DNA from: JBDSKH01 sp050245915
GTDB taxonomy: Bacteria > Actinomycetota > Actinomycetes > Actinomycetales > Microbacteriaceae
Length of the DNA: 9,867 nt
Direction: 5' to 3'
Assembly: GCA_050245915.1 (NCBI GenBank)
Contig: JBFWWZ010000068.1
Coordinates: 1-9,867 of the forward strand
Shown: piece by piece, positions 1-6,342 of the stretch
How the letters are laid out: each line of letters opens with the position of its first letter
How positions within the stretch are numbered: position 1 is the stretch's first letter
The notes under the pieces: model-generated
The model's input: only the letters and a program-made list of their open reading frames with translations
What the model was told of the DNA's origin: nothing
Database searches by the model: none
Made by a program: the position numbers and the translations under genes

Positions 1-1164
1 GTGCAGCGGCAGGACGCGGCAGTCGCAGCGGATCCCGGCGGCGACGACGTCCTTCTCGGTCATCCCGACCGCGCCAATCGCCGGGCCGGTGAACGTGACC
101 CTCGGCAGTCGGGCGTAGTCCACGGCCCGGTCGGCGTCGGCGAACGCGTTCTCGGCGACGAGGGTGCCGTGGTGGGCGGCGACGTAGACGAACTCGGGGT
201 GGCCGGTCACGTCGCCCGCCGCCCAGATCCGCGGGTGGGAGGACTGCATCCGGTCGGAGACGACCACCTCGCCGAGGTCCCCGGTCTCGACCCCGACCCT
301 GTCGAGGCCGAGCCCGTCGGTGACTGGTCGTCGTCCGAGGGCGACGAGCACCTGGTCGGCGCGGAACTCCTCCCGCCCCCCGGCCACATCCGCGGTGACG
401 ACGGCCTGCCCGGTCGCGGCGTCGCGGGACACCCGCGTCGGCAGCGCGCGGCGGACCACCCGGATGCCCTCGTCGGCGAACACCTCCTGCAGCGTCCTGG
501 ACACCTCCGGCTCCTCCTTCGACGCGAGCCGGGACCGGACCAGCACGGTGACCTGGGAGCCGAGCCGGGCGAACAGCTGCGCCTGCTCCAGGGCGACGTA
601 GCCGCCGCCGAGCACGAGCAGGGACTCAGGGAGTTCGGTCAGCTCCATCGCCGTGGTCGAGGTCAGGTACCCGGTCTGGTCCAGGCCGTCGATCGGCGGG
701 GCCCACGGCCGAGAGCCGGTCGCGACCAGGTAGTGCCCGGCCTCGATCGTCTCGGTGCTCCCGTCGTCCCCGGCGACCTGGAGGACCGGAGCGTCAGGGG
801 TGCCGGCGAACGCGGCGTCGCCGCGGCGGACGGCCCACCCGTAGGAGTCGGCGACGTCGGCGTACTTCTCGCCCCGCAGCGACTCGACCAGCGCCTGCTT
901 CCCGGCGATCAGGGCGGGCATGTCCACTGGCCCCGCCGTCGTCGCGATCCCCGGGAACCGGTCGGCGGCGTCGGCCGCGGAGTGCCGTGCGTCGGCCGCG
1001 GCGATCAGGGCCTTCGACGGCACGCAGCCGGTGTTCACGCAGGTGCCGCCGAGCGTCCCGTGCTCGATCATCACCACCGACTTGCCGAGCGTGGTCGCGC
1101 GGATCGCGGCGGCGAACGCGCCACCGCCCGATCCGATGATGGCGAGGTCGTACTTCGTGGGCAT
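1..1164 (-). CDS. merA: Mercuric reductase MerA (C-terminus beyond window)
   Basis: Cytosolic FAD-dependent disulfide oxidoreductase that reduces Hg(II) to volatile Hg(0) with NADPH. Translating the minus strand from ATG 1164 gives 388 codons, open to the window edge. Visible features: FAD-binding GSGGGAFAAA (11-20), redox-active GTCVNTGCVPSK with C42 and C47 (40-51), ATGSRP (148-153), a second dinucleotide-binding stretch GGGYVALE (186-193), and AAGDVTG (315-321), followed by MerA-like FVYVAA and VTFTGPAIGAVGMTE. The start is supported by GGGAG about 6 nt upstream, and the FAD motif begins at residue 11, so there is no N-terminal heavy-metal (HMA) domain. Roughly the last 80-90 residues, including the C-terminal cysteine pair that would separate MerA from lipoamide dehydrogenase, lie outside the window. 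The divergent merR and a MerR-type promoter make MerA much the likeliest call. The gene leads away from the transfer genes and is probably resistance cargo. Confidence 0.9.
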   Translation of the reverse strand, partial: MPTKYDLAIIGSGGGAFAAAIRATTLGKSVVMIEHGTLGGTCVNTGCVPSKALIAAADARHSAADAADRFPGIATTAGPVDMPALIAGKQALVESLRGEKYADVADSYGWAVRRGDAAFAGTPDAPVLQVAGDDGSTETIEAGHYLVATGSRPWAPPIDGLDQTGYLTSTTAMELTELPESLLVLGGGYVALEQAQLFARLGSQVTVLVRSRLASKEEPEVSRTLQEVFADEGIRVVRRALPTRVSRDAATGQAVVTADVAGGREEFRADQVLVALGRRPVTDGLGLDRVGVETGDLGEVVVSDRMQSSHPRIWAAGDVTGHPEFVYVAAHHGTLVAENAFADADRAVDYARLPRVTFTGPAIGAVGMTEKDVVAAGIRCDCRVLPLH

Positions 1165-1179
1165 CGCAGCTCCCGTCAC

Positions 1180-1208
1180 TTGGGTTTCTCTTCTTTCTCG
1201 GCCATACT
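1180..1208 (+). promoter_or_regulatory. Candidate merR promoter, overlapping the merA -10
   Basis: TTGGGT (1180-1185), a 17-bp spacer and CATACT (1203-1208) form a plausible sigma-70-like promoter. Its start site would lie inside the MerR dyad at 1210-1233. MerR binding there would repress its own gene while activating merA, the usual arrangement for divergent mer genes. The -35 matches consensus at only three positions, so the call rests largely on spacing and geometry. Confidence 0.4.
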
Positions 1209-1235
1209 GGACCTTCCAGTGCAGGGGAAGGTCAA
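1204..1235 (-). promoter_or_regulatory. MerR-type promoter with dyad operator for merA
   Basis: On the minus strand the -35 is TTGACC (1235-1230) and the -10 is CAGTAT (1209-1204), separated by exactly 20 bp. Inside the spacer and overlapping the -35 is a perfect inverted repeat, GACCTTCC (1210-1217) and GGAAGGTC (1226-1233), with an 8-bp centre. Overlong 19-20 bp spacers with a centred dyad are the hallmark of promoters that metal-bound MerR-family activators untwist. The dyad closely resembles the CueR/MerR-class ACCTTCC...GGAAGGT consensus. The start of transcription would fall about 30 nt upstream of the merA ATG. Confidence 0.85.
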
Positions 1236-1268
1236 GAGGGATTCTGCCGATAGAAAAGGGGGCCTGCG

Positions 1269-1658
1269 ATGCGCATCGGGGAACTCGCCGAGCGGGCGGG
1301 AACGACGGCGAAGACGCTGCGGTTCTACGAGGAGCAGGGCCTTCTGCCCCCGGCCGAGCGCACGCCGTCCGGATACCGCGACTACGCGCCCGAGACGGCC
1401 GCCCGGATCGACTTCGTCCACCGCGGCCAGGCCGCGGGCCTCACCCTCGCCCAGATCCGCCAGATCCTCGACATCCGCGACGACGGCGCTGCTCCCTGCG
1501 AGCACGTGCGCGACCTCCTCGACGCGCGCCTCGCCGAGATCGAGCAGCAGATCGCCCAGCTCGCCGCGCTGCGCGACACCATCACCGAGCTCAGACGCGA
1601 CGCCGCGCACCCGGAACCGGCGACGTGTAGCCCGGACCAGGTCTGCCGCTACCTATAG
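1269..1658 (+). CDS. merR: MerR-family metal-responsive transcriptional regulator
   Basis: A 129-residue cytosolic DNA-binding regulator. The N-terminus carries the MerR winged helix-turn-helix signature: IGELAERAGTTAKTLRFYEE (3-22), QGLL, then SGYRDY (34-39). A dimerisation helix (about 80-110) follows. Three cysteines, C77 in PCEHV, C120 and C126 near the C-terminus, match the three-cysteine Hg(II)-binding logic of MerR, but the spacing here (43 and 6) differs from classical MerR (35 and 9). The ATG is preceded by a G-rich AGGGGG site about 6 nt upstream. It is divergent from merA across a typical MerR operator and probably controls merA and itself. Mercury is the likeliest inducer because of merA. 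Another thiophilic metal cannot be excluded from this protein alone. Confidence 0.88.
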   Translation: MRIGELAERAGTTAKTLRFYEEQGLLPPAERTPSGYRDYAPETAARIDFVHRGQAAGLTLAQIRQILDIRDDGAAPCEHVRDLLDARLAEIEQQIAQLAALRDTITELRRDAAHPEPATCSPDQVCRYL

Positions 1659-1719
1659 CTCTCCGGAACTAGGAGACAGTTCGCGGCAGGTCACTCGGTC
1701 GCTATACCAGCACGCCCCC

Positions 1720-1740
1720 CAGGTGATGCGTACACACCTG
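1720..1740. repeat. Short inverted repeat CAGGTG-9 nt-CACCTG upstream of DUF6112 copy 1
   Basis: Perfect 6-bp arms (1720-1725 and 1735-1740) separated by 9 nt lie in the 157-bp gap between merR and the first DUF6112 gene. A weak -10-like TATACC (1703-1708) sits just upstream, with a poor -35 (TTCGCG, 1680-1685) 17 bp before it. The arrangement would suit an operator just downstream of a promoter. Six-bp arms are easily met by chance in this sequence, so this is only a candidate. No gene was found in the gap. Confidence 0.25.
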
Positions 1741-1780
1741 AGTCGTATGAGCATGCAATCAAGGGCACTACTCCGTCATT

Positions 1781-1813
1781 TTGATCATCTGACCCTGCCG
1801 GTCGGGTGATCGA
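1781..1813 (+). promoter_or_regulatory. RNA hairpin covering the ribosome site of DUF6112 copy 1
   Basis: In the rightward RNA, 1781-1794 can pair with 1800-1813 as a 14-bp stem containing three G-U wobbles, closed by a 5-nt loop (1795-1799). The right arm contains the only plausible Shine-Dalgarno sequence, GGTGATC (1805-1811), and the stem ends 2 nt before the ATG at 1816. The imperfect positions are U-G pairs in this strand and would be A-C mismatches in the opposite RNA, so the fold favours rightward transcripts. No U-tract follows, which argues against an intrinsic terminator. A translational block is the inference. Confidence 0.5.
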
Positions 1814-1815
1814 CG

Positions 1816-2082
1816 ATGGGTGTCTTCCCCGACTTCGACGGGCTCGGCGGCATCGGCGACCTCCGCGCCGTCGTCGGCGCGCTCCTGACATTCGTCCTGA
1901 TCGTCGCAGTCCTCATGCTCATCGTCTCCGCGATCGTCTGGGCCATCGCGACAGCCCACGGCAACTACGCCACAGCTAGCAAGGGCCGCATCGGTGTCCT
2001 CGTCTCCGTCGGCGCGGCAGTCCTCGCCGGAGGTGGCGTGACCTGGATGAACTGGCTACTCACAGTCGGTTCAAGTTTGTAG
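1816..2082 (+). CDS. DUF6112-family small membrane protein, copy 1
   Basis: An 88-residue protein with two hydrophobic segments (about 19-43 and 59-80) joined by a short polar, basic loop (around residues 44-58, ending ASKGRIG). The pattern, including LIVSAIVW and RIGVLVSVGAA, is that of the DUF6112 proteins found beside TrbL-like and SCO6880 genes in actinobacterial conjugative elements. The biochemical role is not established. Size and position suggest a VirB2/VirB3-like membrane component, which is inference. It aligns without gaps to the protein at 3131-3451, with about 43 identities in 80 positions counted by hand. The gene is separated from the rest of the transfer operon by a leftward gene whose stop lies 15 nt away, and its ribosome site lies in a hairpin. 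It may therefore be expressed separately from the second copy. Confidence 0.8.
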   Translation: MGVFPDFDGLGGIGDLRAVVGALLTFVLIVAVLMLIVSAIVWAIATAHGNYATASKGRIGVLVSVGAAVLAGGGVTWMNWLLTVGSSL

Positions 2083-2096
2083 CTGCGGCGTCGCGG

Positions 2097-2963
2097 TCAT
2101 CGGTCCGATTCCTCCGCGTCGGCGCTCGCTGTCTCGCACTGGTCGAGCAGGCGCGCGAGGTAACTGTATGCCGCGAGGCGCTCCATCGCTTCCTGCTCGG
2201 ACAGTTCGGTGCGCGTGTGCGTCGTCACGTTGCGGACCGTGAGGTTCAGACCAGTGGCCAGCGCGTTGAGGGCCTTAGCGAGCGGTTCAAGACCACCGCG
2301 CATGCTCTTCACCGTCGTGTCATCCGACCTTCCCGGCCAGGTGAGCTTCGGCTTGCCCGGTTCAGGAGCGCCCGGCGATAACGTCTGCTGCCAGAAGACC
2401 GTGTCATCGACATCGTTCCGGCCGAGACGTTCCTTCCAGTGGACCGTGAGGCCTTCGGCCGCTTCACGAACTGCAACTCGGTACTGATGCGTCGTCCAAT
2501 GGGCGGAAGCACCAGCCCAGACCACGGGGTGAAACTGTGCGGGAGCGAAGGTCGGAATGTCAGAGTCCGTACGTGACTCGGCGTCGACGATCATCGCGTC
2601 GAGCCTGCCCTTGACGTTGGCGGTCGTAGTCCGAATATCCCGAGGCGCGATGGGGGCCTTGGGCGCAGACATAAATGACCAGTTGGAGATCGGGTCGATC
2701 GCTCCGAGACCAGCGATCCCAATGTAGGCGCCGGTCACTGACACAGCGCTCGCCGCCAGGCCAGCAGCCTCCGCGACACCGAGTTCGAGCCGTTGAACAT
2801 CGCTCTGATCCTGGCCTTCCTTTGTCCACACAGTGGGAAAGAGTCCGCGCGCCGACATGTGATCCGACTCAACCTGAGTGCTCATCCAGGCGTCGAACGC
2901 TTCCTCGAACTTCTCAACAGCGGCACGCAATCGCTGGAGGTAATCCACCCCGTACTGACTCAT
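2097..2963 (-). CDS. Ymh/TIGR02391-type protein with HEPN-like motif
   Basis: 288 residues from ATG 2963, which has AAGGA 5-7 nt upstream. A longer TTG-initiated frame to 3119 was rejected. The C-terminal half matches the Ymh (TIGR02391/Hypoth_Ymh) pattern: FHPVVW (144-149), a helix with YRVAVREAAEGL (161-172), KERLGR, a PKLTWPG strand (205-211), and RNVTTH (R244, H249) followed by LSEQEAMERLAAYSYLARLLDQ. R-N-x3-H fits the Rx4-6H catalytic signature of HEPN ribonucleases. Placing Ymh among HEPN-like proteins is my reading and not demonstrated here. The N-terminal half (1-135) is a helical region of unknown role. The gene opposes the transfer genes and lies between two DUF6112 paralogues. GC content in sampled lines is about 63%, against 68-78% in sampled lines of the TrbL and VirB4 genes, which suggests separate acquisition. 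Possible roles: phage or plasmid defence, toxin, or entry control. Confidence 0.75.
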   Translation of the reverse strand: MSQYGVDYLQRLRAAVEKFEEAFDAWMSTQVESDHMSARGLFPTVWTKEGQDQSDVQRLELGVAEAAGLAASAVSVTGAYIGIAGLGAIDPISNWSFMSAPKAPIAPRDIRTTTANVKGRLDAMIVDAESRTDSDIPTFAPAQFHPVVWAGASAHWTTHQYRVAVREAAEGLTVHWKERLGRNDVDDTVFWQQTLSPGAPEPGKPKLTWPGRSDDTTVKSMRGGLEPLAKALNALATGLNLTVRNVTTHTRTELSEQEAMERLAAYSYLARLLDQCETASADAEESDR

Positions 2964-3130
2964 GTTCCTTGCACCTCTCGTCCGGCGGTCCCGTGCGGGC
3001 GAGCGACGCACAGATACTCCAAGGCTACGGGCGGCCACCGCGGGGACGGGACGGCGACGAGCGCGCACCTGTCGCGTGTACCCCGTCTGCGAGTTCGTGG
3101 GCGGGCCGCCCGTCGCCAAGGAGACCTACC
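2964..3130. promoter_or_regulatory. Divergent intergenic region between the Ymh-type gene and DUF6112 copy 2
   Basis: This 167-bp stretch must hold the promoter of the leftward gene and, because that gene interrupts the rightward operon, probably a promoter for the genes from 3131 onward. I found no convincing -35/-10 pair in either direction. It contains a compact G/C palindrome, GGGCG-GGC-CGCCC (3101-3113), immediately upstream of the AAGGAG ribosome site (3118-3123) of the 3131 gene. The assignment as a promoter region rests on gene orientation only. Confidence 0.4.
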
Positions 3131-3451
3131 GTGTTCGATCTGCTCACTACCGTCATGTCCGCGCCGTTGCTGGTGCCGAGGGACATCAACATCGACCCCA
3201 ATACCAATGGCCTGCCGGGCATCAACCAGCTGCGCACCATCGTCGGCGCGGTGATGACCATCGGCCTGATCCTCAGCGTGCTCGCGCTGATCGTGTCCGC
3301 GATCGTGTGGGGCTTCGGCGCGAACTCCTCCAACCCGCACCTCGCCTCGCGCGGGAAGATCGGCGTCCTCGTTTCCTGCGGCGCGGCGGTGATCTGCGGC
3401 GCGAGCGTGACGCTCATCAACTTCTTCTGGAACGTCGGCCAGTCCGTCTGA
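3131..3451 (+). CDS. DUF6112-family small membrane protein, copy 2
   Basis: 106 residues starting at GTG 3131, chosen because AAGGAG (3118-3123) lies 7 nt upstream; the frame stays open further upstream, but that part is a shadow of the opposite-strand gene and intergenic DNA. After a 27-residue N-terminal region (VFDLLTTVMSAP..., NIDPNTNGLPG) come two membrane segments, roughly 37-60 and 77-100, flanking a basic loop with SNPHLASRGKIG. It is a clear paralogue of the 1816-2082 product (about 43/80 identities) with a longer N-terminus. It directly precedes the TrbL-like gene (stop to start about 30 nt), the usual DUF6112-TrbL-SCO6880 order in actinobacterial mobile elements. The function is probably as an inner-membrane subunit of the conjugation channel, inferred from context. 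Confidence 0.85.
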   Translation: MFDLLTTVMSAPLLVPRDINIDPNTNGLPGINQLRTIVGAVMTIGLILSVLALIVSAIVWGFGANSSNPHLASRGKIGVLVSCGAAVICGASVTLINFFWNVGQSV

Positions 3452-3482
3452 CCCCGCCTGTCGTCGAGAGCTGGTGTCCGTG

Positions 3483-4850
3483 ATGGGCGTGTGCGACGTT
3501 CCCGTGATCTCCTCGGTCTGCGATGCCGTCGGCGAAGGAGCCGCCTCTCTGGTCGCGGCCCCATTCGACTGGCTCGCCCAAGCGATGGGTGCCGCCGCCG
3601 GGTGGCTGTTCGAGGCCGTCTGGTCGGTCTTCGACACCACGACCCTCGTGGATGTCACCAAGCCCGGCTACATCGCCGTCTACAACCTGCTGTTCGGCAT
3701 CGCGGTCTTCGTGATGCTGATCTTCTTCTGCCTCCAACTCATCACCGGCCTGATCCGACGCGACCCCACCGCCCTCACCCGAGCCGCGCTCGGGCTGGCG
3801 AAGTCCGTCCTCGGGTCGTTCGTCGTCATCACGCTGACGGCGCTGCTGCTGGAAGTCGTCGACCAGCTGTGCATCGGGATTGTGCAGGCCGCCGGCGAAA
3901 CCACCGAGTCGATGGGCGACAAGATCGCCCTCCTCGCCGCAGGACTGGTCGGGATCAACATCGCCGCACCCGGCGTCGGTGCCATCATCACGATCTTCAT
4001 GGCCGGCCTCGCGATCACCGCCGCCGCGATCGTGTGGCTCTCCCTCCTCGTCAGGAAAGCACTCCTGCTGGTCGCGGTCGCGTTCGCGCCGCTCGCCTTC
4101 TCTGGTGCCTCGTGGGACGCCTCGCGAGGCTGGATCGGGAAGTGGGCGATGTTCGTCGTCGCGCTGATCTGCTCCAAGCTCGTGCTCGTCGTGATGTTCC
4201 TCGTCGCGATCACCCAGGTCTCCGCACCGATCGACGCCGACCTCGCCTCGGTAAGTGATCCCATCGCGGGGATCGTGCTGATGGCGATGGCCGCGTTCGC
4301 CCCGTATCTCACCTACAAGTTCATCGCGTTCGTCGGGTTCGACATGTACCACGCGATCGGTTCCGAGCAGGACGCCAAGAGCGCCCTCAACCGCCCGATC
4401 CCCGTCCCGACCAAGCCGCAGGGCGGCGGCGACCCGAAGAAGGTGCTCGACGGAACCGGCGGCGGGAGCGCGGGCGGAGGCTCCGGCGGAGGAAGCAGCG
4501 CACCGCCACCGCCGAAGACCCCGGCACCGGCACCCGCCGCGAGCGGCGGAGGCGCGGCTGGTGGAGGTGCCGCAGCGAGCGGCGGCGCAGCCGCAGCCGG
4601 TCCCGTAGCCGCAGGGGTGGTAGTCGGGGCGAGCATCGCAAAGGGTGCCGCGACCGCCGGGCCGAAGGCCGGAACCGCGCTGGGAGCCCAGGGTGAGCAC
4701 GCCGCCGACGCAGCCGCGCAGACACCGCCACCGCCCGCAGCCGCACCTGCGGCACCTCCGTCGAGCCCGGCACCACGACCGCCGAGCACCGACCCGTCAC
4801 CGCCACCGAAGCAGCCCCCGCCGCCCGCGCCACGCCCACCGAAGGAGTAG
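3483..4850 (+). CDS. TrbL/VirB6-like conjugal transfer membrane protein
   Basis: Polytopic membrane protein expected to form the inner-membrane part of the type IV secretion channel. From ATG 3483 it has 455 residues; GTG 3480 and GTG 3474 are in-frame alternatives, and the nearest purine-rich site (GAGAG, 3466-3470) sits best for GTG 3480, so the exact start is uncertain. Hydrophobic segments occur at about 64-88, 108-135, 147-190 (probably two), 192-206, 221-243 and 259-285. The first 60 residues contain an amphipathic stretch (FDWLAQAMG...WLFEAVW). From about residue 302 to the end it is low complexity: Gly/Ser linkers, Ala/Gly blocks, then Pro-rich segments. The stop at 4848-4850 is directly preceded by GAAGGAG, the ribosome site of the next gene, 3 nt downstream, so the two genes are an operon. 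The membrane core fits the TrbL/VirB6 class as annotated in actinobacterial ICEs. Confidence 0.85.
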   Translation: MGVCDVPVISSVCDAVGEGAASLVAAPFDWLAQAMGAAAGWLFEAVWSVFDTTTLVDVTKPGYIAVYNLLFGIAVFVMLIFFCLQLITGLIRRDPTALTRAALGLAKSVLGSFVVITLTALLLEVVDQLCIGIVQAAGETTESMGDKIALLAAGLVGINIAAPGVGAIITIFMAGLAITAAAIVWLSLLVRKALLLVAVAFAPLAFSGASWDASRGWIGKWAMFVVALICSKLVLVVMFLVAITQVSAPIDADLASVSDPIAGIVLMAMAAFAPYLTYKFIAFVGFDMYHAIGSEQDAKSALNRPIPVPTKPQGGGDPKKVLDGTGGGSAGGGSGGGSSAPPPPKTPAPAPAASGGGAAGGGAAASGGAAAAGPVAAGVVVGASIAKGAATAGPKAGTALGAQGEHAADAAAQTPPPPAAAPAAPPSSPAPRPPSTDPSPPPKQPPPPAPRPPKE

Positions 4851-4853
4851 ACG

Positions 4854-6323
4854 ATGAGCAGCACGAACCACGACCGGCCCACCGCGGGCGAACTCGTGCC
4901 GGTGAAGTTCTCCCGCCTCACCCGCCGCGGCGTCCTCCTCGGCCTGTCGCTGACCCAGCTCATCACGCTCGCCATCGGCGGAGCCACGCTCATCGGCGCG
5001 TTCTACACCGGTGGCGGGATGCTGCTCGCCTACACCGCCCCCATCTGGGTACTCGCCGCCGCGCTGACCTGGATACCCATCGCAGGCCGGCCCATCGTGG
5101 AATGGCTGCCCATCGCCTGCTGGTGGCTGTGGCGCACCACCGGCGGACAACTGCTGTACCGACGCAGGATCGTCATCCCGCGTCCCGTCGGAACCCTCGC
5201 ACTGCCCGGCGACATGGCACGGCTGCGCGAGTACACCGACCCCGAGAACGGAGACGGGATGATCCACGACCCCCACGCCGCCCCGAAGACGGTGGTGTGC
5301 GAGGTCACCCAACCCGCGTTCGTGCTCCTCGATCCCGGCGAGCAGGAACGCCGCGTCAGCTCCTGGGGCCGGGTGCTGGCCACCGTCTGCCGCTCCGGGC
5401 GGATCGCGACTCTTCAGGTCTTGGAGCGGACTCTGCCGGACTCCGGCACCGGACTGGCCGAATGGTGGGCCACCCACGGCACCCCGGACGGATCATGGGC
5501 GGCCGACACCTACGCAGAACTCATCGACCGCGCTGGACCCGCCGGCGAACGCCACGCCACCACACTCTCGCTGTCACTGGACATGAAGACGAGCGCTCGG
5601 CAGATCAGGACTGCGGGAGGCGGGATACGCGGTGCTGCCGCCGTGCTGCGCCAAGAGATGAACACTCTCATCGCGGCGCTTCGCTCCGCCGACCTCTCGC
5701 CGTCGGGATGGCTGACACCAGGGCACATCGCGGTGATGCTGCGTTCCGCCTACGACCCAGCGATCGCCGCCACGCTGGAACGGCACGGCAGGCTCGGCCA
5801 GTCCCTCGCGACCGCAGGGCCGGTTGCGGTCACCGAGACCTGGGGCAAGCTGCGCACCGACTCCGCCCACCACGCGGTGCTCTGGGTCAGCGAGTGGCCC
5901 AGGTCGCTCGTCTATCCGGGATTCCTGTCGCCCGTGCTGCTGTCCACCGGCATCCAGCGGTCGTTCTCGCTGATCTGCACCCCGATGCGCTCCGATGCCG
6001 CTGCTCGCGACATCCGCAAGAAGAAGGTCGAGCACATCTCCGACCAGGCCCAGCGCGCGAAGATCGGCCAGATCGAGGACGCCTCGCAGACCGCCGAGTA
6101 TCACGACGTGCTCCAGCAAGAAGCCGACCTCACCGCCGGCCACGGCATCCTCCGCTACACCGGCCTCATCGCCGTCTCTGCGCCCACCGGCGAAGAGCTC
6201 GATGCCGCCGTCGCCGCGATCGAGCAGGCCGCGATCCAAGCCTCCTGTGAGACGCGGCTGCTCGTCGGCCAGCAAGCCGCCGCCTTCACCGCCGCCGCGC
6301 TCCCGCTCTGCCGGCGGGTCTGA
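4854..6323 (+). CDS. SCO6880-family protein: PrgI-like anchor plus VirB4 N-terminal-like region
   Basis: 489 residues; ATG 4854 follows GAAGGAG (4841-4847) by 6 nt, overlapping the end of the TrbL-like gene. Residues 1-105 resemble PrgI-type T4SS proteins: a short VPVKFSRLTRRGVLLG lead, two membrane helices (about 27-51 and 55-77) and a basic YRRR boundary. Residues about 130-489 are soluble and carry a pattern I read as the N-terminal (CagE/TrbE/VirB) half of VirB4 ATPases, ending in a lysine/arginine-rich helix, an LTAGHGILRYTGLIAVSAPTG-type region and a VGQQAAAFTAAALPLCR terminus. In full-length VirB4 this last motif lies shortly before the Walker A domain, which is absent here but present in the 8330-9814 gene. 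Likely role: membrane-anchored half of the secretion motor. SCO6880 family membership is confident; the split-VirB4 reading is inference. Confidence 0.85.
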   Translation: MSSTNHDRPTAGELVPVKFSRLTRRGVLLGLSLTQLITLAIGGATLIGAFYTGGGMLLAYTAPIWVLAAALTWIPIAGRPIVEWLPIACWWLWRTTGGQLLYRRRIVIPRPVGTLALPGDMARLREYTDPENGDGMIHDPHAAPKTVVCEVTQPAFVLLDPGEQERRVSSWGRVLATVCRSGRIATLQVLERTLPDSGTGLAEWWATHGTPDGSWAADTYAELIDRAGPAGERHATTLSLSLDMKTSARQIRTAGGGIRGAAAVLRQEMNTLIAALRSADLSPSGWLTPGHIAVMLRSAYDPAIAATLERHGRLGQSLATAGPVAVTETWGKLRTDSAHHAVLWVSEWPRSLVYPGFLSPVLLSTGIQRSFSLICTPMRSDAAARDIRKKKVEHISDQAQRAKIGQIEDASQTAEYHDVLQQEADLTAGHGILRYTGLIAVSAPTGEELDAAVAAIEQAAIQASCETRLLVGQQAAAFTAAALPLCRRV

Positions 6324-6325
6324 GT

Positions 6326-6342
6326 TCAGCCTTCAGGGCTGA
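6326..6342. repeat. Inverted repeat at convergent stop codons
   Basis: TCAGCC (6326-6331) and GGCTGA (6337-6342) form 6-bp arms around a 5-nt centre, 2 nt beyond the SCO6880 stop and including the stop codon of the leftward gene. It could act as a weak bidirectional terminator, but the stem is short and no U-tract follows in either direction. Confidence 0.25.

Noticed and set aside
1720..1740. Inverted repeat as an integration (att) site or element end
   Set aside because: No second copy, adjacent tRNA or integrase is visible, and the arms are only 6 bp.
1..1809. Long rightward open frame of 602 codons across the mer region
   Set aside because: It runs antisense to merA, whose FAD, CxxxxC and NAD(P)H motifs are unmistakable, then out of frame through merR. 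Its composition is the Arg/Gly/Pro-rich pattern of a high-GC shadow frame.
1781..1813. Hairpin as an intrinsic terminator for merR
   Set aside because: No U-tract follows, and the stem ends 2 nt before a start codon.
2964..3119. 52-residue N-terminal extension of the Ymh-type protein from TTG 3119
   Set aside because: The extension is Arg/Pro-rich, has no ribosome site and overlaps the ribosome site of the divergent gene. ATG 2963 has a good AAGGA.
2675..3130. Upstream extension of the DUF6112 copy 2 frame
   Set aside because: It is antisense to the Ymh-type gene and then intergenic. AAGGAG at 3118-3123 fits GTG 3131 as the true start.
3417..4700. Leftward open frame of 427 codons opposite the TrbL-like gene
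   Set aside because: Asp/Glu/Arg/Gly-rich shadow with no motif. The plus-strand frame has clear membrane helices and an operon ribosome site.
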